In this document: in pieces, positions 24,877 to 34,333 of the stretch | Layout: each line of letters starts with the position of its first letter | Position numbering within the stretch: position 1 is the first letter of the stretch | Origin: an uncultured Pseudomonadota bacterium | GTDB lineage: Bacteria; Pseudomonadota; Alphaproteobacteria; Rs-D84 | NCBI GenBank assembly: GCA_902788485.1 | Contig: CADAKI010000005.1 | Location: 1 to 45,490, forward strand | DNA: 45,490 bases | Direction of reading: 5' to 3' | Notes under the pieces: generated by a model | The model's input: the letters and a program-made list of their open reading frames with translations, nothing else | Told to the model about the DNA's origin: nothing | Databases searched by the model: none | Translations under genes and position numbers: made by a program

Positions 24877-27800
24877 ATTGGGTGACACATGTCACATCAT
24901 CGCAAACATAATAATTGGTATTATTGTATTGTGTTTTGAATTTATTTCCACTGCCGGCGGTTGAAATTGCGCCTGTTGCGGTCACACGCATGGGTGACGC
25001 AATGGTTGACATGTTTGCATAAAAATCCGGACGACCATTTGCGTTTCTTGCATAATTAAACCGCAAAGATGGCGACGGCACCAACGAAGATAATGTCCCC
25101 GTTGACGGAATTGATTTTAATCGTATTTCATACGCACCAACATGCAACACGCGTCCACAATCAGCGGCCTCGTCATGATAACGGGTATCGGCGACGTTCG
25201 ATGTGGTCAAACCACCCGTGCACGATGAACAAGACGCGGCACCACCGGTACTGTATGTGTTGACGGCACATGTTATTGGTGTTGCCGAACCACCACTGCA
25301 ATATTGACCCGCCGGACAATTTACACATACACCATCAGATAAATACTGACCTGCCGGGCATCCAGATGTTAACCATATTGCATATACGGTTATTGTTGCA
25401 CCGTCTATTGTTGTTAAATTTGTTGGTGTTGCACCTTCTGCATATGTTGTCCCGGACCCATCTGTTTCGGTATTCCAACCACCAAAAGTATAATTTGTCT
25501 TGCTTAATGTTCCCTGGGCGGCAAACGGGGGACATTCTTCATCATACGCACATGTTACCTCGCCCTCGCTGGGGGACCCAGAACCACCATTTGCATCAAA
25601 TATCACCGTATATGAATTTGGTGTACAAATTGGTCGGGATGTTGTGCCGTTTGACAAAATATACCCTTCATTACATTCGGCAGAATATGTCACCTGGCCC
25701 GATGTTCCGATTGTGACACTGCATGTTCCGTTGGTGATTTCGCAATCTTGGGCCCATGCGGCGAACCATTCGGTATCACTGGTTAATGTTTCTGTACAAT
25801 TTGTGCCAACGCAACCATTTATAGTTGTCAAGTTGGTTTTCATTTTAAATCCAGTTGTCGAAGATGTATTACTTGTAACATCATTTAAATCTGATGTGTA
25901 ATATCCACGGAATTTATATCCGGTGCGCGTGTTTCCTGGAACCGTTGTAATAGAATTAACACTTGGGGTTCCGCCATTATTTGACGCCCAACGATTCCCG
26001 TATACTTCAAATAATGAACGGGTATTAGATGTTTCTTTGGTATCCGTCAATGTTAATATGTATTGTCCAATACCGCATGAATAACTGATACTTGTGTCAC
26101 CGGCATTACCTGTATATGTGCCCGATGTTTGATATCCGGTATTACATGTCACAATACATTGTGGGGCATTGTTCAATGGGGTTGTAATTGCGCCCGTTCC
26201 ATTTGTCACCGAACATGTTGGCGTTGCCCACACCGCATACAACAATGTATCCGATGTAAATGTTCCACTGGTTGTGTATGTTGCCGTGGTTGCATTTGGA
26301 TTTGTCGACCAACCAACAAATATTTTATTGCCATTTGTTATATTGCAAGGATTTTGTGGATTGTCATTCCATGTCTGTAACGCGCAACTTTGCCCATTGG
26401 TACATGTTGTGCTTAATGCATGAGAACCACTGCCACCATTTGCATCATAAGAAACCGTCACCGTATCCAACACACATACGCCATTATCCATATGATACCC
26501 CGAATTACACGCATACAATGTCCGCAAGGTTATTGATGGTGTGCTGTTCGCCTGAAAACCAAATGAAGAAACCAAAGTATTATAATAACTCTGGGTATTT
26601 GTCAAATTACTACAATGGTTGTAGTCCGGTGCGATATTTTGAGTCCCGTTGCTAAAAAACCAACCTTCGTCAAACGGGGTATTTGCATATTGACCGGTCG
26701 TAGAATATAGACCATTCCACGATGCATTGGTCGGGGCGTTTGGTAATACTATACTATTCATCACATTTGTGCCGTTATTACAATCGTTGGCAGAGGGGTA
26801 AATATTACAATTTTTTGCATTGTATGTGCCAGTATTCAAATACATCCAAAATTCTGTTGTTGCGCCGTTACTGTTATTACCGCCATTTGTGGTATTATCA
26901 ACAGCAAATTTATAACAATTTTTACTACATGTATAACTTAGTGTCGGGTTATTTGCGGACCCTGTATATGTGTCCGATGTTTGATATCCGGTATTACACG
27001 TCACAACGCATCGTGGTGCATTGTTTGATGGTGTTGTGGCCGAACCAGAACCATTTGTAATATCACATGTTGTGTCTTTCCATACGGCATAATATGTTGT
27101 GTTGCTGGCGGGTGATGATATGCTTCCCGTGGTGCCGGTCGTACTGGATGTATGATTTGCCGGCACGGTTGTTGTCCAACCAACAAATATTTTATTGCCG
27201 CTTTTTGTTAAATTACATGTGCTGGAATTCCAACTGGGCAAGGTGCATGTTCCGCCAATTGTGCATGTCAACGTGCCGGCGGATGTGCCACTGACACCAC
27301 CGCATGTTCCGGTTCCGCCATTTTTATTCAATGTGATTGTTGATGTTGTCGGTGTGCTTTGTGTCCAATGTGCATAATATACGGTATCCGTCGTCACATC
27401 GGTCAAGTTTGCACTTGTAACCTGGGTTCCACCGTTGGCGGCGGTCCACCAACCATTAAAAGTATATCCCGAACGGGTTGGTGTTGGCTCGTTCGCGTTA
27501 TATGCCCCAACGCGTAAATTTACCGTTGCAGATGTTCCACCCCCAGTAAATGTTCCGCCATTTCCCATAAATGTCAATGTGACATAATAAAATGTTTCAA
27601 CCTGGCCCGGGAAAGAAGGACTGGTTGTGGTATAAACATACGGTGTGTTTGCAGGTGTATTTGCGGGCAACGGTGTATAAACATATGTCCCATTTGAATT
27701 ATATGCCTGGTGAAAAAAAGTATCTAAATATCCATTTACAGTTTGTGATACAGGAAAACCTGTGCCTGTTTGGGTATAATTATATGTCAAAACGCCCCCG

Positions 27801-28810
27801 GCACTGCGACGCCATGTGTGACGCACATTTAATTGTTGCATACATGTCCCGGTTGTCACATCGAACCAACCACCCTCTAAACATATGCACTGACCTGTTT
27901 CTCTATTTACACCAACCGTTGGATCTGTTTTGGTCGGGCATTCCACAGGCAAACCTTCGGCATTGACATAACCGCCACCGGATTCAAACCCTAATGATCC
28001 AATATAAGAAATCCACTCGTTTGCACTGGTTATGCAACGTCCTGTAATTGGATCATAAAAAATACAACATGTCCATTCGTCATTAACCAAATATTTTTGT
28101 TGACCCAACGGACATGCATAATTCTTGCCTTCGGACGAATCAACACAAACATTTTGACATTCTGAAACAGTACCATCGGCACACTGTTCTGCCGCCGACG
28201 GATTAAACGACAACATCGGATCTTCGCATTTACACAAACAAGAATTTTCGACGCCCGTCACAACATTTGGCAAACCGATTTGGGTCATTTGATTCATAAG
28301 TGCCGAACACGTATGAGCCGACCTGTATTGATTTAATTTACCCAAACTATCCTTAATCAAATAATTAAAGAAAAAACCATAGGTGTCATTGGTTTCTTTA
28401 TTCCAATCATCACAAAACGGTGATCGCTTCAGCGCATACAGCAAACATTGACCGGTTACCGTGTCTAACCTGGCGCCATTACTACAATCGCATTGGTGTG
28501 TTTTACTGTTTGGTTCGGTTCCTTCTGGGCAACATTGTGGATTGCCGCTTCCATCAATGTATAACGCCGTTTCAGCATATCCACAGCCCAACTGTGAAAA
28601 AAAATTATTGAAATTATCTTCGTTTATACAAATTGTTTCCTGGGCATTTTTAACATAATAATGCCAACAACATTGACGATTGTTTTCATCCCATGCAAAA
28701 CCACTTTCCAAACAAGTCGCCTTATCAGTTGCCGCAACGGCAGGTACGGTGGCAAAAGCCACACACACGGCAACAATAAATCCGCCAAAAATCCGTGATA
28801 AAACTCTCAA
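24875..28810 (-). CDS. Large exported repeat protein with InlB B-repeat-like modules (1311 aa)
   Basis: The product starts at TTG 28810 (MRVLSRIFGGFIVAVCVAFA) with a clear signal peptide ending near AVAA. A GGGAAAGG site is only a few nt upstream, and no in-frame ATG lies close. Residues 28-330 are Cys-rich with CC and CxC pairs. InlB B-repeat-like modules (GYTFNGWWT...VYYAHW pattern) lie at about 410-483, 491-577, 785-862 and 1067-1146. A GCC2/GCC3-like Cys segment covers 1150-1200 and a C-terminal domain 1217-1311 (LHVGAYEIRLKSIPS). Asn/Thr/Ser-rich linkers join them. It is probably a surface adhesin-like protein, but no anchor is visible, and this is inference. It follows tolA on the same strand but has its own candidate promoter. 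Confidence 0.8.
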   Translation of the reverse strand: MRVLSRIFGGFIVAVCVAFATVPAVAATDKATCLESGFAWDENNRQCCWHYYVKNAQETICINEDNFNNFFSQLGCGYAETALYIDGSGNPQCCPEGTEPNSKTHQCDCSNGARLDTVTGQCLLYALKRSPFCDDWNKETNDTYGFFFNYLIKDSLGKLNQYRSAHTCSALMNQMTQIGLPNVVTGVENSCLCKCEDPMLSFNPSAAEQCADGTVSECQNVCVDSSEGKNYACPLGQQKYLVNDEWTCCIFYDPITGRCITSANEWISYIGSLGFESGGGYVNAEGLPVECPTKTDPTVGVNRETGQCICLEGGWFDVTTGTCMQQLNVRHTWRRSAGGVLTYNYTQTGTGFPVSQTVNGYLDTFFHQAYNSNGTYVYTPLPANTPANTPYVYTTTSPSFPGQVETFYYVTLTFMGNGGTFTGGGTSATVNLRVGAYNANEPTPTRSGYTFNGWWTAANGGTQVTSANLTDVTTDTVYYAHWTQSTPTTSTITLNKNGGTGTCGGVSGTSAGTLTCTIGGTCTLPSWNSSTCNLTKSGNKIFVGWTTTVPANHTSSTTGTTGSISSPASNTTYYAVWKDTTCDITNGSGSATTPSNNAPRCVVTCNTGYQTSDTYTGSANNPTLSYTCSKNCYKFAVDNTTNGGNNSNGATTEFWMYLNTGTYNAKNCNIYPSANDCNNGTNVMNSIVLPNAPTNASWNGLYSTTGQYANTPFDEGWFFSNGTQNIAPDYNHCSNLTNTQSYYNTLVSSFGFQANSTPSITLRTLYACNSGYHMDNGVCVLDTVTVSYDANGGSGSHALSTTCTNGQSCALQTWNDNPQNPCNITNGNKIFVGWSTNPNATTATYTTSGTFTSDTLLYAVWATPTCSVTNGTGAITTPLNNAPQCIVTCNTGYQTSGTYTGNAGDTSISYSCGIGQYILTLTDTKETSNTRSLFEVYGNRWASNNGGTPSVNSITTVPGNTRTGYKFRGYYTSDLNDVTSNTSSTTGFKMKTNLTTINGCVGTNCTETLTSDTEWFAAWAQDCEITNGTCSVTIGTSGQVTYSAECNEGYILSNGTTSRPICTPNSYTVIFDANGGSGSPSEGEVTCAYDEECPPFAAQGTLSKTNYTFGGWNTETDGSGTTYAEGATPTNLTTIDGATITVYAIWLTSGCPAGQYLSDGVCVNCPAGQYCSGGSATPITCAVNTYSTGGAASCSSCTGGLTTSNVADTRYHDEAADCGRVLHVGAYEIRLKSIPSTGTLSSLVPSPSLRFNYARNANGRPDFYANMSTIASPMRVTATGAISTAGSGNKFKTQYNNTNYYVCDDVTCVTQ

Positions 28811-28830
28811 AATCCTTTCCCTATGAAAAC

Positions 28831-28860
28831 AGCATAGAACATTTATCTGTATTTAGGCAA
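28831..28860 (-). promoter_or_regulatory. Candidate promoter of the 1311-aa exported protein
   Basis: On the minus strand TTGCCT (28860-28855), a 17-bp spacer and CTATGCT (28837-28831) resemble the TTGCGT-N17-CTASCAT elements before the fibre-like genes at 38,970 and 43,107. The match is approximate. Confidence 0.35.
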
Positions 28861-28906
28861 ATAAAAAATATAAAAATAATATCAAAAAAAATTTGACAAC
28901 AAATAA

Positions 28907-29662
28907 CTACATAACACTGTGTGATGTTGGATAAAATGTAAGTGTTATCGATTCCCAATGCTTATATTCATTTCGTGGCAACATAGACAACGGTTCACAT
29001 GTCTGTATTGCCGCACGAATTGTGTCCAAAACATACGCAAATAATGGGTCGTTATCGGCACGTGCCGCACTTTCAAACCATACATCCGCAACCGTCCCAT
29101 TGGGGCGCATTTTCAAATGTGCAACCGCACGAATATCGGACAACCCCGGGCGCGCGCTGTCGATAACCCAACAACGGGTCATTGCCACACGCAACGCATC
29201 AACCACCGATACAGTCATCGTTCTGTCCAGTGATAAAACCTCGCGATTAACACGGACGACGGTTTTCTTTTTTGGTGCATTTACATCGGGTGTATCTGTT
29301 TTTTTGTCCGCCGCCGCAGTTTTTTGCGGTTTTTTATCAACTGTATCGTCAATCATCGAATCCGCAATTTTGTCTGAATCTGCGGCAATCGGGTCCGGTG
29401 TTGGTGCGGGCACCGGGTCAGATTTTTGTATATCTTTATTTTTTGCCTGTGGCGCATCAGTATTATATAATTTCGTATCATTTCCCGTAATTTTAACATT
29501 GCTCAAATCAATTTCCATAATTTGAATACGGTCCGGTGCAACCATTTCCGCGCGTTCGACAAATATCGCAACAGATGTTATCATGGCGACAACCAACACC
29601 AAATGTCCCATCACAGACATCAAAACATTTTCCGAATAAAATTGTTTTGCGCGGTTTTTCAT
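28907..29662 (-). CDS. tolA: TolA/TonB-like envelope-spanning protein
   Basis: The 251-aa protein has an N-terminal membrane anchor (about 13-35, VMGHLVLVVAMITSVAIF), a Lys/Pro/Asp/Ala-rich middle that should span the periplasm, and a C-terminal domain (about 150-251; VDALRVAMTRCWVIDSA, HLKMRPNGTVADVWFE) of TolA type. It follows tolQ and tolR with 1-nt overlap of stop and start, so it is their partner. It is shorter than E. coli TolA, whose central helical region is much longer. tolB and pal, which usually follow, are not in the window. The name rests on order and layout. Confidence 0.85.
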   Translation of the reverse strand: MKNRAKQFYSENVLMSVMGHLVLVVAMITSVAIFVERAEMVAPDRIQIMEIDLSNVKITGNDTKLYNTDAPQAKNKDIQKSDPVPAPTPDPIAADSDKIADSMIDDTVDKKPQKTAAADKKTDTPDVNAPKKKTVVRVNREVLSLDRTMTVSVVDALRVAMTRCWVIDSARPGLSDIRAVAHLKMRPNGTVADVWFESAARADNDPLFAYVLDTIRAAIQTCEPLSMLPRNEYKHWESITLTFYPTSHSVM

Positions 29663-30063
29663 TATTTGTTATCTATCTGTGTTTTTAATCCGACTTTTTG
29701 AAATCCAGCATCCTTTAATCGGCCCATTGCACGCATAACCGCACCATAGTCCGCATGTGTGTCGCCACTGATTGTGATTGCCAAATTCGGGTTTTCCGTG
29801 CGCATGGCCGCGGCGCGTTTTACCACATCGTCCAACGGCATCGCATCCCGTGCCAAATAATATCGACCGGCACTATCCACACTGATTTGAATTGCATGAT
29901 CGTTTCCGGTCATGGACGATTTCCCCGCACGTGGCAATTCCAAATCAATTCCCGCCGTCATCATTGGGGTTGTCACCATAAACACCGCCAACAATGTTGT
30001 CATAACATCAATCATTGGCGTCAACGATATTCCCGCGTCAAAGCGTCTGGTCCTGCGTTGCAT
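29662..30063 (-). CDS. tolR: TolR/ExbD-family proton-channel protein
   Basis: From ATG 30063 (MQRRTRRFDAGISLTPMIDV) the product is 133 aa. A TTG two codons upstream is possible, but AAAAGG fits the ATG. One transmembrane segment (about 14-35) carries the essential Asp19 (TPMIDVMTTLLAVF), equivalent to E. coli TolR Asp23. A periplasmic ExbD-type domain follows (VDSAGRYYLARDAMP, ITISGDTHADYGAVM). It pairs with TolQ to use the proton gradient. It starts 12 bp after tolQ. Confidence 0.92.
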   Translation of the reverse strand: MQRRTRRFDAGISLTPMIDVMTTLLAVFMVTTPMMTAGIDLELPRAGKSSMTGNDHAIQISVDSAGRYYLARDAMPLDDVVKRAAAMRTENPNLAITISGDTHADYGAVMRAMGRLKDAGFQKVGLKTQIDNK

Positions 30064-30075
30064 AATCAAACCTTT

Positions 30076-30570
30076 TTATTTATGTTGCGATTTTAATTCT
30101 GTGCGATTTTCATCCAACCGATTATATAATTCATCAGATTTTTTCGCATAATATTGATACGCGATTGCCGCCGGAATTGCCGCAATCAACCCCAATGCGG
30201 TTGTTCCCAATGCGGTCGCCAACCCCGGTGCGATAACACCAATACTGACCGATTGATTGATACCAATCGACGCAAAAGAATCCATCACGCCCCAAACCGT
30301 TCCGAACAAACCAATAAACGGTGACACATAAGACACCATCGACAAAAACCATAAATTTTTATCAAATGGCCGTATCAGTTTATCAACAACTGTATCCAAA
30401 TTATCGCCCGGTTTAATTTTAACCGGGTTGCGTTTAACCATTTTCCAAATGCGATATTTTTCAATAATAACCGCCCAAGACAAAACACTTAAAACCACCA
30501 ACACAATCGACACAAAAATTGTCATTATGTCGCCAGTAAACAAATTCAATAATGAAAATTTATTCGTCAT
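30076..30570 (-). CDS. tolQ: TolQ/ExbB-family proton-channel protein (short form)
   Basis: The 164-aa protein has three transmembrane segments: about 16-37, 73-97 and 110-140. Signature motifs are FIGLFGTVWGVMDSF (with Thr91) and ATALGTTALGLIAAIPA. The cytoplasmic part between segments 1 and 2 is only about 35 residues (38-72), whereas TolQ/ExbB proteins I know are near 230 aa with a much larger loop. GAAAGGGA precedes the ATG. It forms the motor with TolR and energises TolA. Confidence 0.9.
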   Translation of the reverse strand: MTNKFSLLNLFTGDIMTIFVSIVLVVLSVLSWAVIIEKYRIWKMVKRNPVKIKPGDNLDTVVDKLIRPFDKNLWFLSMVSYVSPFIGLFGTVWGVMDSFASIGINQSVSIGVIAPGLATALGTTALGLIAAIPAAIAYQYYAKKSDELYNRLDENRTELKSQHK

Positions 30571-30597
30571 TTTTCCCTTCCTTTCGTTTTTATTTTA

Positions 30598-30972
30598 TTA
30601 TTCAAAAAACTTTATAATTGAATCCGGAATTGCGCGTGGGCGCAAATTTTTATCCAAATACGCAATTGTTATATGCATTATAGCACAAATCACCCCATCG
30701 CGTAAAAATTTTTGTTCAATTTTCACAGATGCCGCCCCAATATCTGTTGGTGTGGTTTCAACTATAATATCGTCCCCCACCAATAAAGGTATGGTATATT
30801 TAATATCTAATTGACGCACAACAAATCCCAAATCAGAATCCGGATATTTAATACCGCGCGACCAATCCATGCGGGCGCGTTCAGCGATTTCTATAAAACG
30901 CGCATGATACGCAATGCCACCGGCATCCGTATCCGCATACGCAATTGTAAAAGGAAATTTATGAACCGTCAT
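30598..30972 (-). CDS. ybgC: Acyl-CoA thioesterase of the YbgC/Tol-Pal family
   Basis: The 124-aa hot-dog-fold protein has the signature [23 protein letters not shown] (residues 12-34; the conserved Asp is 16). It hydrolyses acyl-CoA thioesters and is a regular member of tol clusters, where it may tie phospholipid metabolism to the envelope. Its ATG overlaps the ruvB stop in ATGA, and tolQ begins 27 bp downstream. Confidence 0.93.
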   Translation of the reverse strand: MTVHKFPFTIAYADTDAGGIAYHARFIEIAERARMDWSRGIKYPDSDLGFVVRQLDIKYTIPLLVGDDIIVETTPTDIGAASVKIEQKFLRDGVICAIMHITIAYLDKNLRPRAIPDSIIKFFE

Positions 30973-31958
30973 TTTTCCAACCCCAAATGTTTATATCCGT
31001 TTTCGGTCACGATGCGACCACGCGGTGTTCGTTGAATAAACCCTAACTGCATTAAATATGGTTCAATAACATCTTCGATTGTGTCTGCCGGTTCCGATAG
31101 TGCCGCCGCCAAATTATCAATACCAACCGGTCCACCCGCATAATGATTAATAATCGTCATCATATATTCGCGGTCCACCGCATCCAACCCAGAATCATCC
31201 ACCGCCAACTGGAACAGGGTGGTTTTGACAATGTCGTCTGTGATAATATTTTTGTGTAATGCATTTGCAAAATCGCGAGCCCGTTTTAACAAACGATTTG
31301 CAATACGCGGTGTTCCACGCGACGCACGTGCCAACATCAACGCCCCATTATTATCGACATCCATGCCCAAAATACGCGCACTGCGCCGGATGATTTGCGC
31401 CAATTCTTCGGGTGAATAAAAAGATAATCTTAAATCAATACCAAACCGTTCGCGCAACGGATTAGACAACAAACCGGTTCGCGTTGTTGCACCGACCAAT
31501 GTAAACGGTGGCAAATCAATACGGACACTTTTTGCCGACGGACCTTCGCCCAGCATGATGTCCAACTTGAAATCTTCCATTGCAGAATACAAAACTTCTT
31601 CAATCGCGGTCGGCAAACGATGAATTTCATCAATAAACAAAACATCCATTGGTTCCAACGCGGTCAATATTGCCGCCAAATCGCCTTGCTTGGTCAACAT
31701 GGGCGCCGCCGTTGCGCGGAAATTTGTTCCCAATTCGTTTGCAACAATATGTGCCAGTGTTGTTTTACCCAATCCCGGCGGCCCATATAACAACACATGA
31801 TCCATGGCCTCGGCCCGAGATTTTGCGCCCGCAATAAACACAGACAAATTTTTCTTTAACGCATCATGTCCGATAAAATCAGACAAAACCTTTGGACGAA
31901 TAGATACCGCCAATTCGTCAGGAATATTCGGGTCTAAAAATCTGTCGTTCGCATCCAT
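30969..31958 (-). CDS. ruvB: Holliday junction ATP-dependent DNA helicase RuvB
   Basis: The 329-aa AAA+ protein has Walker A ([14 protein letters not shown]), Walker B ([10 protein letters not shown]), sensor 1 ([15 protein letters not shown]) and the arginine-finger region PLRERFG. The C-terminal winged-helix domain ends [15 protein letters not shown]. It drives branch migration with RuvA. ruvA and ruvC are not next to it; ybgC follows with a 4-bp overlap. Confidence 0.97.
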   Translation of the reverse strand: MDANDRFLDPNIPDELAVSIRPKVLSDFIGHDALKKNLSVFIAGAKSRAEAMDHVLLYGPPGLGKTTLAHIVANELGTNFRATAAPMLTKQGDLAAILTALEPMDVLFIDEIHRLPTAIEEVLYSAMEDFKLDIMLGEGPSAKSVRIDLPPFTLVGATTRTGLLSNPLRERFGIDLRLSFYSPEELAQIIRRSARILGMDVDNNGALMLARASRGTPRIANRLLKRARDFANALHKNIITDDIVKTTLFQLAVDDSGLDAVDREYMMTIINHYAGGPVGIDNLAAALSEPADTIEDVIEPYLMQLGFIQRTPRGRIVTENGYKHLGLEK

Positions 31959-31972
31959 TTTTTATCTCAACC

Positions 31973-32632
31973 TTACAGCAATTTCATTTCTGTATCTTCG
32001 CGGCCAACATACGCCTTGAAATCATTATACATTTGGCGCAAATCTGCCGGGGCAGAATATGTTGCATCGGCGTTTTTGACATAAATTGTTTCCAAATCTA
32101 TATCGGCCTGTTTTTTTAATACATGTGTTAAATGTGTCCCAAATGCACGCGCATCATCACCCTCGGCGGCGCCTTGCAACAACAATCCGCGGTTAGGGCG
32201 GGGCGACAAAAATTGAAAATCAGAAACCGTTGTATCCGGTGACACCAATACAAAACCCGAAATTTCAGGTCTGCGCATCATGGCCTGTAAAACATACCAT
32301 GCACCCATTTGATTTCCCGCCAACCAAATACGGTCACTGTCTTCGTTTTTATTCTGAATCCAATCAATCACCGTTGCAATATCCAACATATTTTCAGATG
32401 CGGTTCCAATTGCCCCCTCGGAATCACCAACGCCACGGTAATTAAATCGCACAACCGAAAAACCGATATCCATAAATGCACGAAACATCGCATAAGAAAC
32501 CCGGTCATTCATATGATATTTTTGACGCGGATTTCCCGATAAAACCACCGCAACCGGCGCGCCCGGTATGTCTGATTTATGATATACCGCATGCAATTTT
32601 CCGCCATCACCTGTAATAATAACATCAACCAT
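31973..32632 (-). CDS. Alpha/beta-hydrolase-fold protein lacking catalytic Ser and His
   Basis: From ATG 32632 (MVDVIITGDGGKLHAVYH), preceded by AAGGTG at 6 nt, the product is 219 aa; a GTG three codons upstream is less likely. Overall it matches the COG2945-type alpha/beta hydrolases common in Alphaproteobacteria (FSVVRFNYRGVGDSEG, then AMMRRPEISGFVLVSP). At the nucleophile elbow, where these proteins carry G-x-S-x-G, this one has GNQMG (106-110), so Ser is Gln. The usual final GADHFF is NADATY (187-192), so His is Ala. The upstream HPHP loop is SGNP. It is probably a binding or scaffold protein. It heads the ruvB-ybgC-tol operon, 14 bp before ruvB. Confidence 0.85.
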   Translation of the reverse strand: MVDVIITGDGGKLHAVYHKSDIPGAPVAVVLSGNPRQKYHMNDRVSYAMFRAFMDIGFSVVRFNYRGVGDSEGAIGTASENMLDIATVIDWIQNKNEDSDRIWLAGNQMGAWYVLQAMMRRPEISGFVLVSPDTTVSDFQFLSPRPNRGLLLQGAAEGDDARAFGTHLTHVLKKQADIDLETIYVKNADATYSAPADLRQMYNDFKAYVGREDTEMKLL

Positions 32633-32712
32633 AATTTTCACCTTGCCTATAATTTATACAACATAACTTATAATACAAATCGATTTTGTTTTTCAATAAA
32701 AATATTTTTGCT

Positions 32713-32742
32713 TTGACATAGAGTATAAAAAAATTCTAAACT
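32713..32742 (+). promoter_or_regulatory. Promoter of the exported-protein / two-component operon
   Basis: TTGACA (32713-32718), an 18-bp spacer and TAAACT (32737-32742) lie 26 bp before ATG 32769. Confidence 0.55.
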
Positions 32743-32768
32743 TAAACTAAGGAACCAAGGAAGAAGAA

Positions 32769-33677
32769 ATGTACAAACCCGGTTTTATAACTATTTTTGG
32801 GCTGATTTTCGCGGAATCTGCGATGGCCAACATAATTTATCAAGACACACAAACAATATACACAGAAACACCTGTGGCGTCGTATTATGCATATCCAAAC
32901 GACCCGAATTTTATTCCTGAAACGGTGTTCATGCAACAAGACGACGATTTTAATTACGATCAAAACATAATAAACAATCGCGATGTCCAGGCATGCGCCC
33001 ATCCCGGTGTTGGTTTTGCCGAACGTCCAATGGTTATTTGTCGTAATTTTAATTGCACGCGTCTGAACGACCGTATTACGCGCAATTTCTTGTTTAATAG
33101 TTTAAGCCAGATGTTTATGATGAACGGTTATTCCCGCATGTATATATGCGAGGCCGACCCGTTTTCGCGCGATTGTTTGCAATCGGGAATTTCTTTCCCT
33201 GTACGCAGTGGTATCGCCAACGCGATTGTCAAAATCCCCAAGGCATCCATTTCCCAGGTAAATTTATCAACCGGGCTGTCACGCGCGTCTGTCGGTATGA
33301 CATATACATTATTGGTAAACGGAATTGATCGTCGATGCGAACAAACCGTTATGGATATTGTAATCCCCGTAAATTCCCAGGCAACATTATCCAACCGTGA
33401 ATTTTCATGCAATTTAACCAGTGACGGCACCAGCAGTATGTCTTTACTGATAAACCTGGATTATATTGATTTGGACTATGGTATTTTGGGTGGTTATTAT
33501 TCCATCGGGACCCAGGGTTCAACATCCGGCGGTGGTACCGGATATGCGTTGTTTAAAACCGAATATTCAACCCGTGGCATACGCATTAACGGTCAAAGCC
33601 GTGGCAATGCATCGTATGACAATGATTCCAGTTTAACAATTCAACCGGGCGAATACGCGGTGGAACCTATGCAATAA
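32769..33677 (+). CDS. Exported protein of unknown function (302 aa)
   Basis: AGGAAGAAG precedes the ATG. A signal peptide (MYKPGFITIFGLIFAESAMA) is followed by an acidic N-terminal part, several Cys (VQACAHPG, ICRNFNCTRL, YICEADPFSRDCLQ) and a C-terminal beta-rich Gly/Ser region (GGYYSIGTQGSTSGGGTGYA). It could be a secreted beta-sandwich or pilin-like protein, but no family is recognised. The response regulator begins 3 bp after its stop, so all three genes are one transcription unit; it may be a sensed or controlled envelope protein, which is inference. Confidence 0.72.
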   Translation: MYKPGFITIFGLIFAESAMANIIYQDTQTIYTETPVASYYAYPNDPNFIPETVFMQQDDDFNYDQNIINNRDVQACAHPGVGFAERPMVICRNFNCTRLNDRITRNFLFNSLSQMFMMNGYSRMYICEADPFSRDCLQSGISFPVRSGIANAIVKIPKASISQVNLSTGLSRASVGMTYTLLVNGIDRRCEQTVMDIVIPVNSQATLSNREFSCNLTSDGTSSMSLLINLDYIDLDYGILGGYYSIGTQGSTSGGGTGYALFKTEYSTRGIRINGQSRGNASYDNDSSLTIQPGEYAVEPMQ

Positions 33678-33680
33678 AAA

Positions 33681-34328
33681 ATGAATAAAACTGTTCTGGT
33701 TATTGATGACGACGATTTGTTAAGGTCGGGCCTGAAACGCGGGTTGCAACAACATGATTTTTCTGTTTTAACCGCCGCCTCGGCCGAGCAGGGTGCCCAA
33801 ATCTTGGCGCGTGTATCGGTTGATGCCATTGTATTAGACCGCATGATGACTGGTATGGATGGACTGGAATTTTTAAAAAAATTACGTAAATCCGGAAATT
33901 TAACACCGATTATAATGTTAACCGCACTGTCGGGACCGGACAATGCCATAGACGGATTAGAAAACGGCGCAAACGATTATTTGGCAAAACCGTTTCAATT
34001 ACAAGAATTAGTATTGCGATTAAAAAATATTATTAAAAATGTGCCAAAACCTACACAAACAATGCCAGAAGGGCTAGTTTTTGCGGATAATGAATTTTTT
34101 ATAAAACGCACCACCGACGCGACTGGTAAACTTTTTGCGTTATCTGGCGAAGAAAAAAAATTATTGCAAAATCTGACATCGCCGATTGGAAACATTGTGG
34201 CGGCATCCCCAATGGTTGCAAAACGCTTGCGAACTAAAATAAATAGTGTATTATCAAACTTGGACATTATAACCATCCGTGGCCGCGGTTATAAATTAGT
34301 GACCGCACCACAACAAACAAAACGGTAA
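33681..34328 (+). CDS. OmpR-family response regulator
   Basis: The 215-aa protein has a full receiver domain: acidic cluster DDDD (9-12), phospho-acceptor Asp53 (VLDRMM), Thr81 and Lys103 (AKPF). A linker precedes a short winged-helix DNA-binding domain (about 130-210, ending IRGRGYKLV), somewhat degenerate but with the typical end. It is the partner of the histidine kinase immediately downstream (5 bp). No strong ribosome-binding site is visible, so coupling to the preceding gene is possible. The targets cannot be read from sequence. Confidence 0.92.
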   Translation: MNKTVLVIDDDDLLRSGLKRGLQQHDFSVLTAASAEQGAQILARVSVDAIVLDRMMTGMDGLEFLKKLRKSGNLTPIIMLTALSGPDNAIDGLENGANDYLAKPFQLQELVLRLKNIIKNVPKPTQTMPEGLVFADNEFFIKRTTDATGKLFALSGEEKKLLQNLTSPIGNIVAASPMVAKRLRTKINSVLSNLDIITIRGRGYKLVTAPQQTKR

Positions 34329-34333
34329 AAAAA

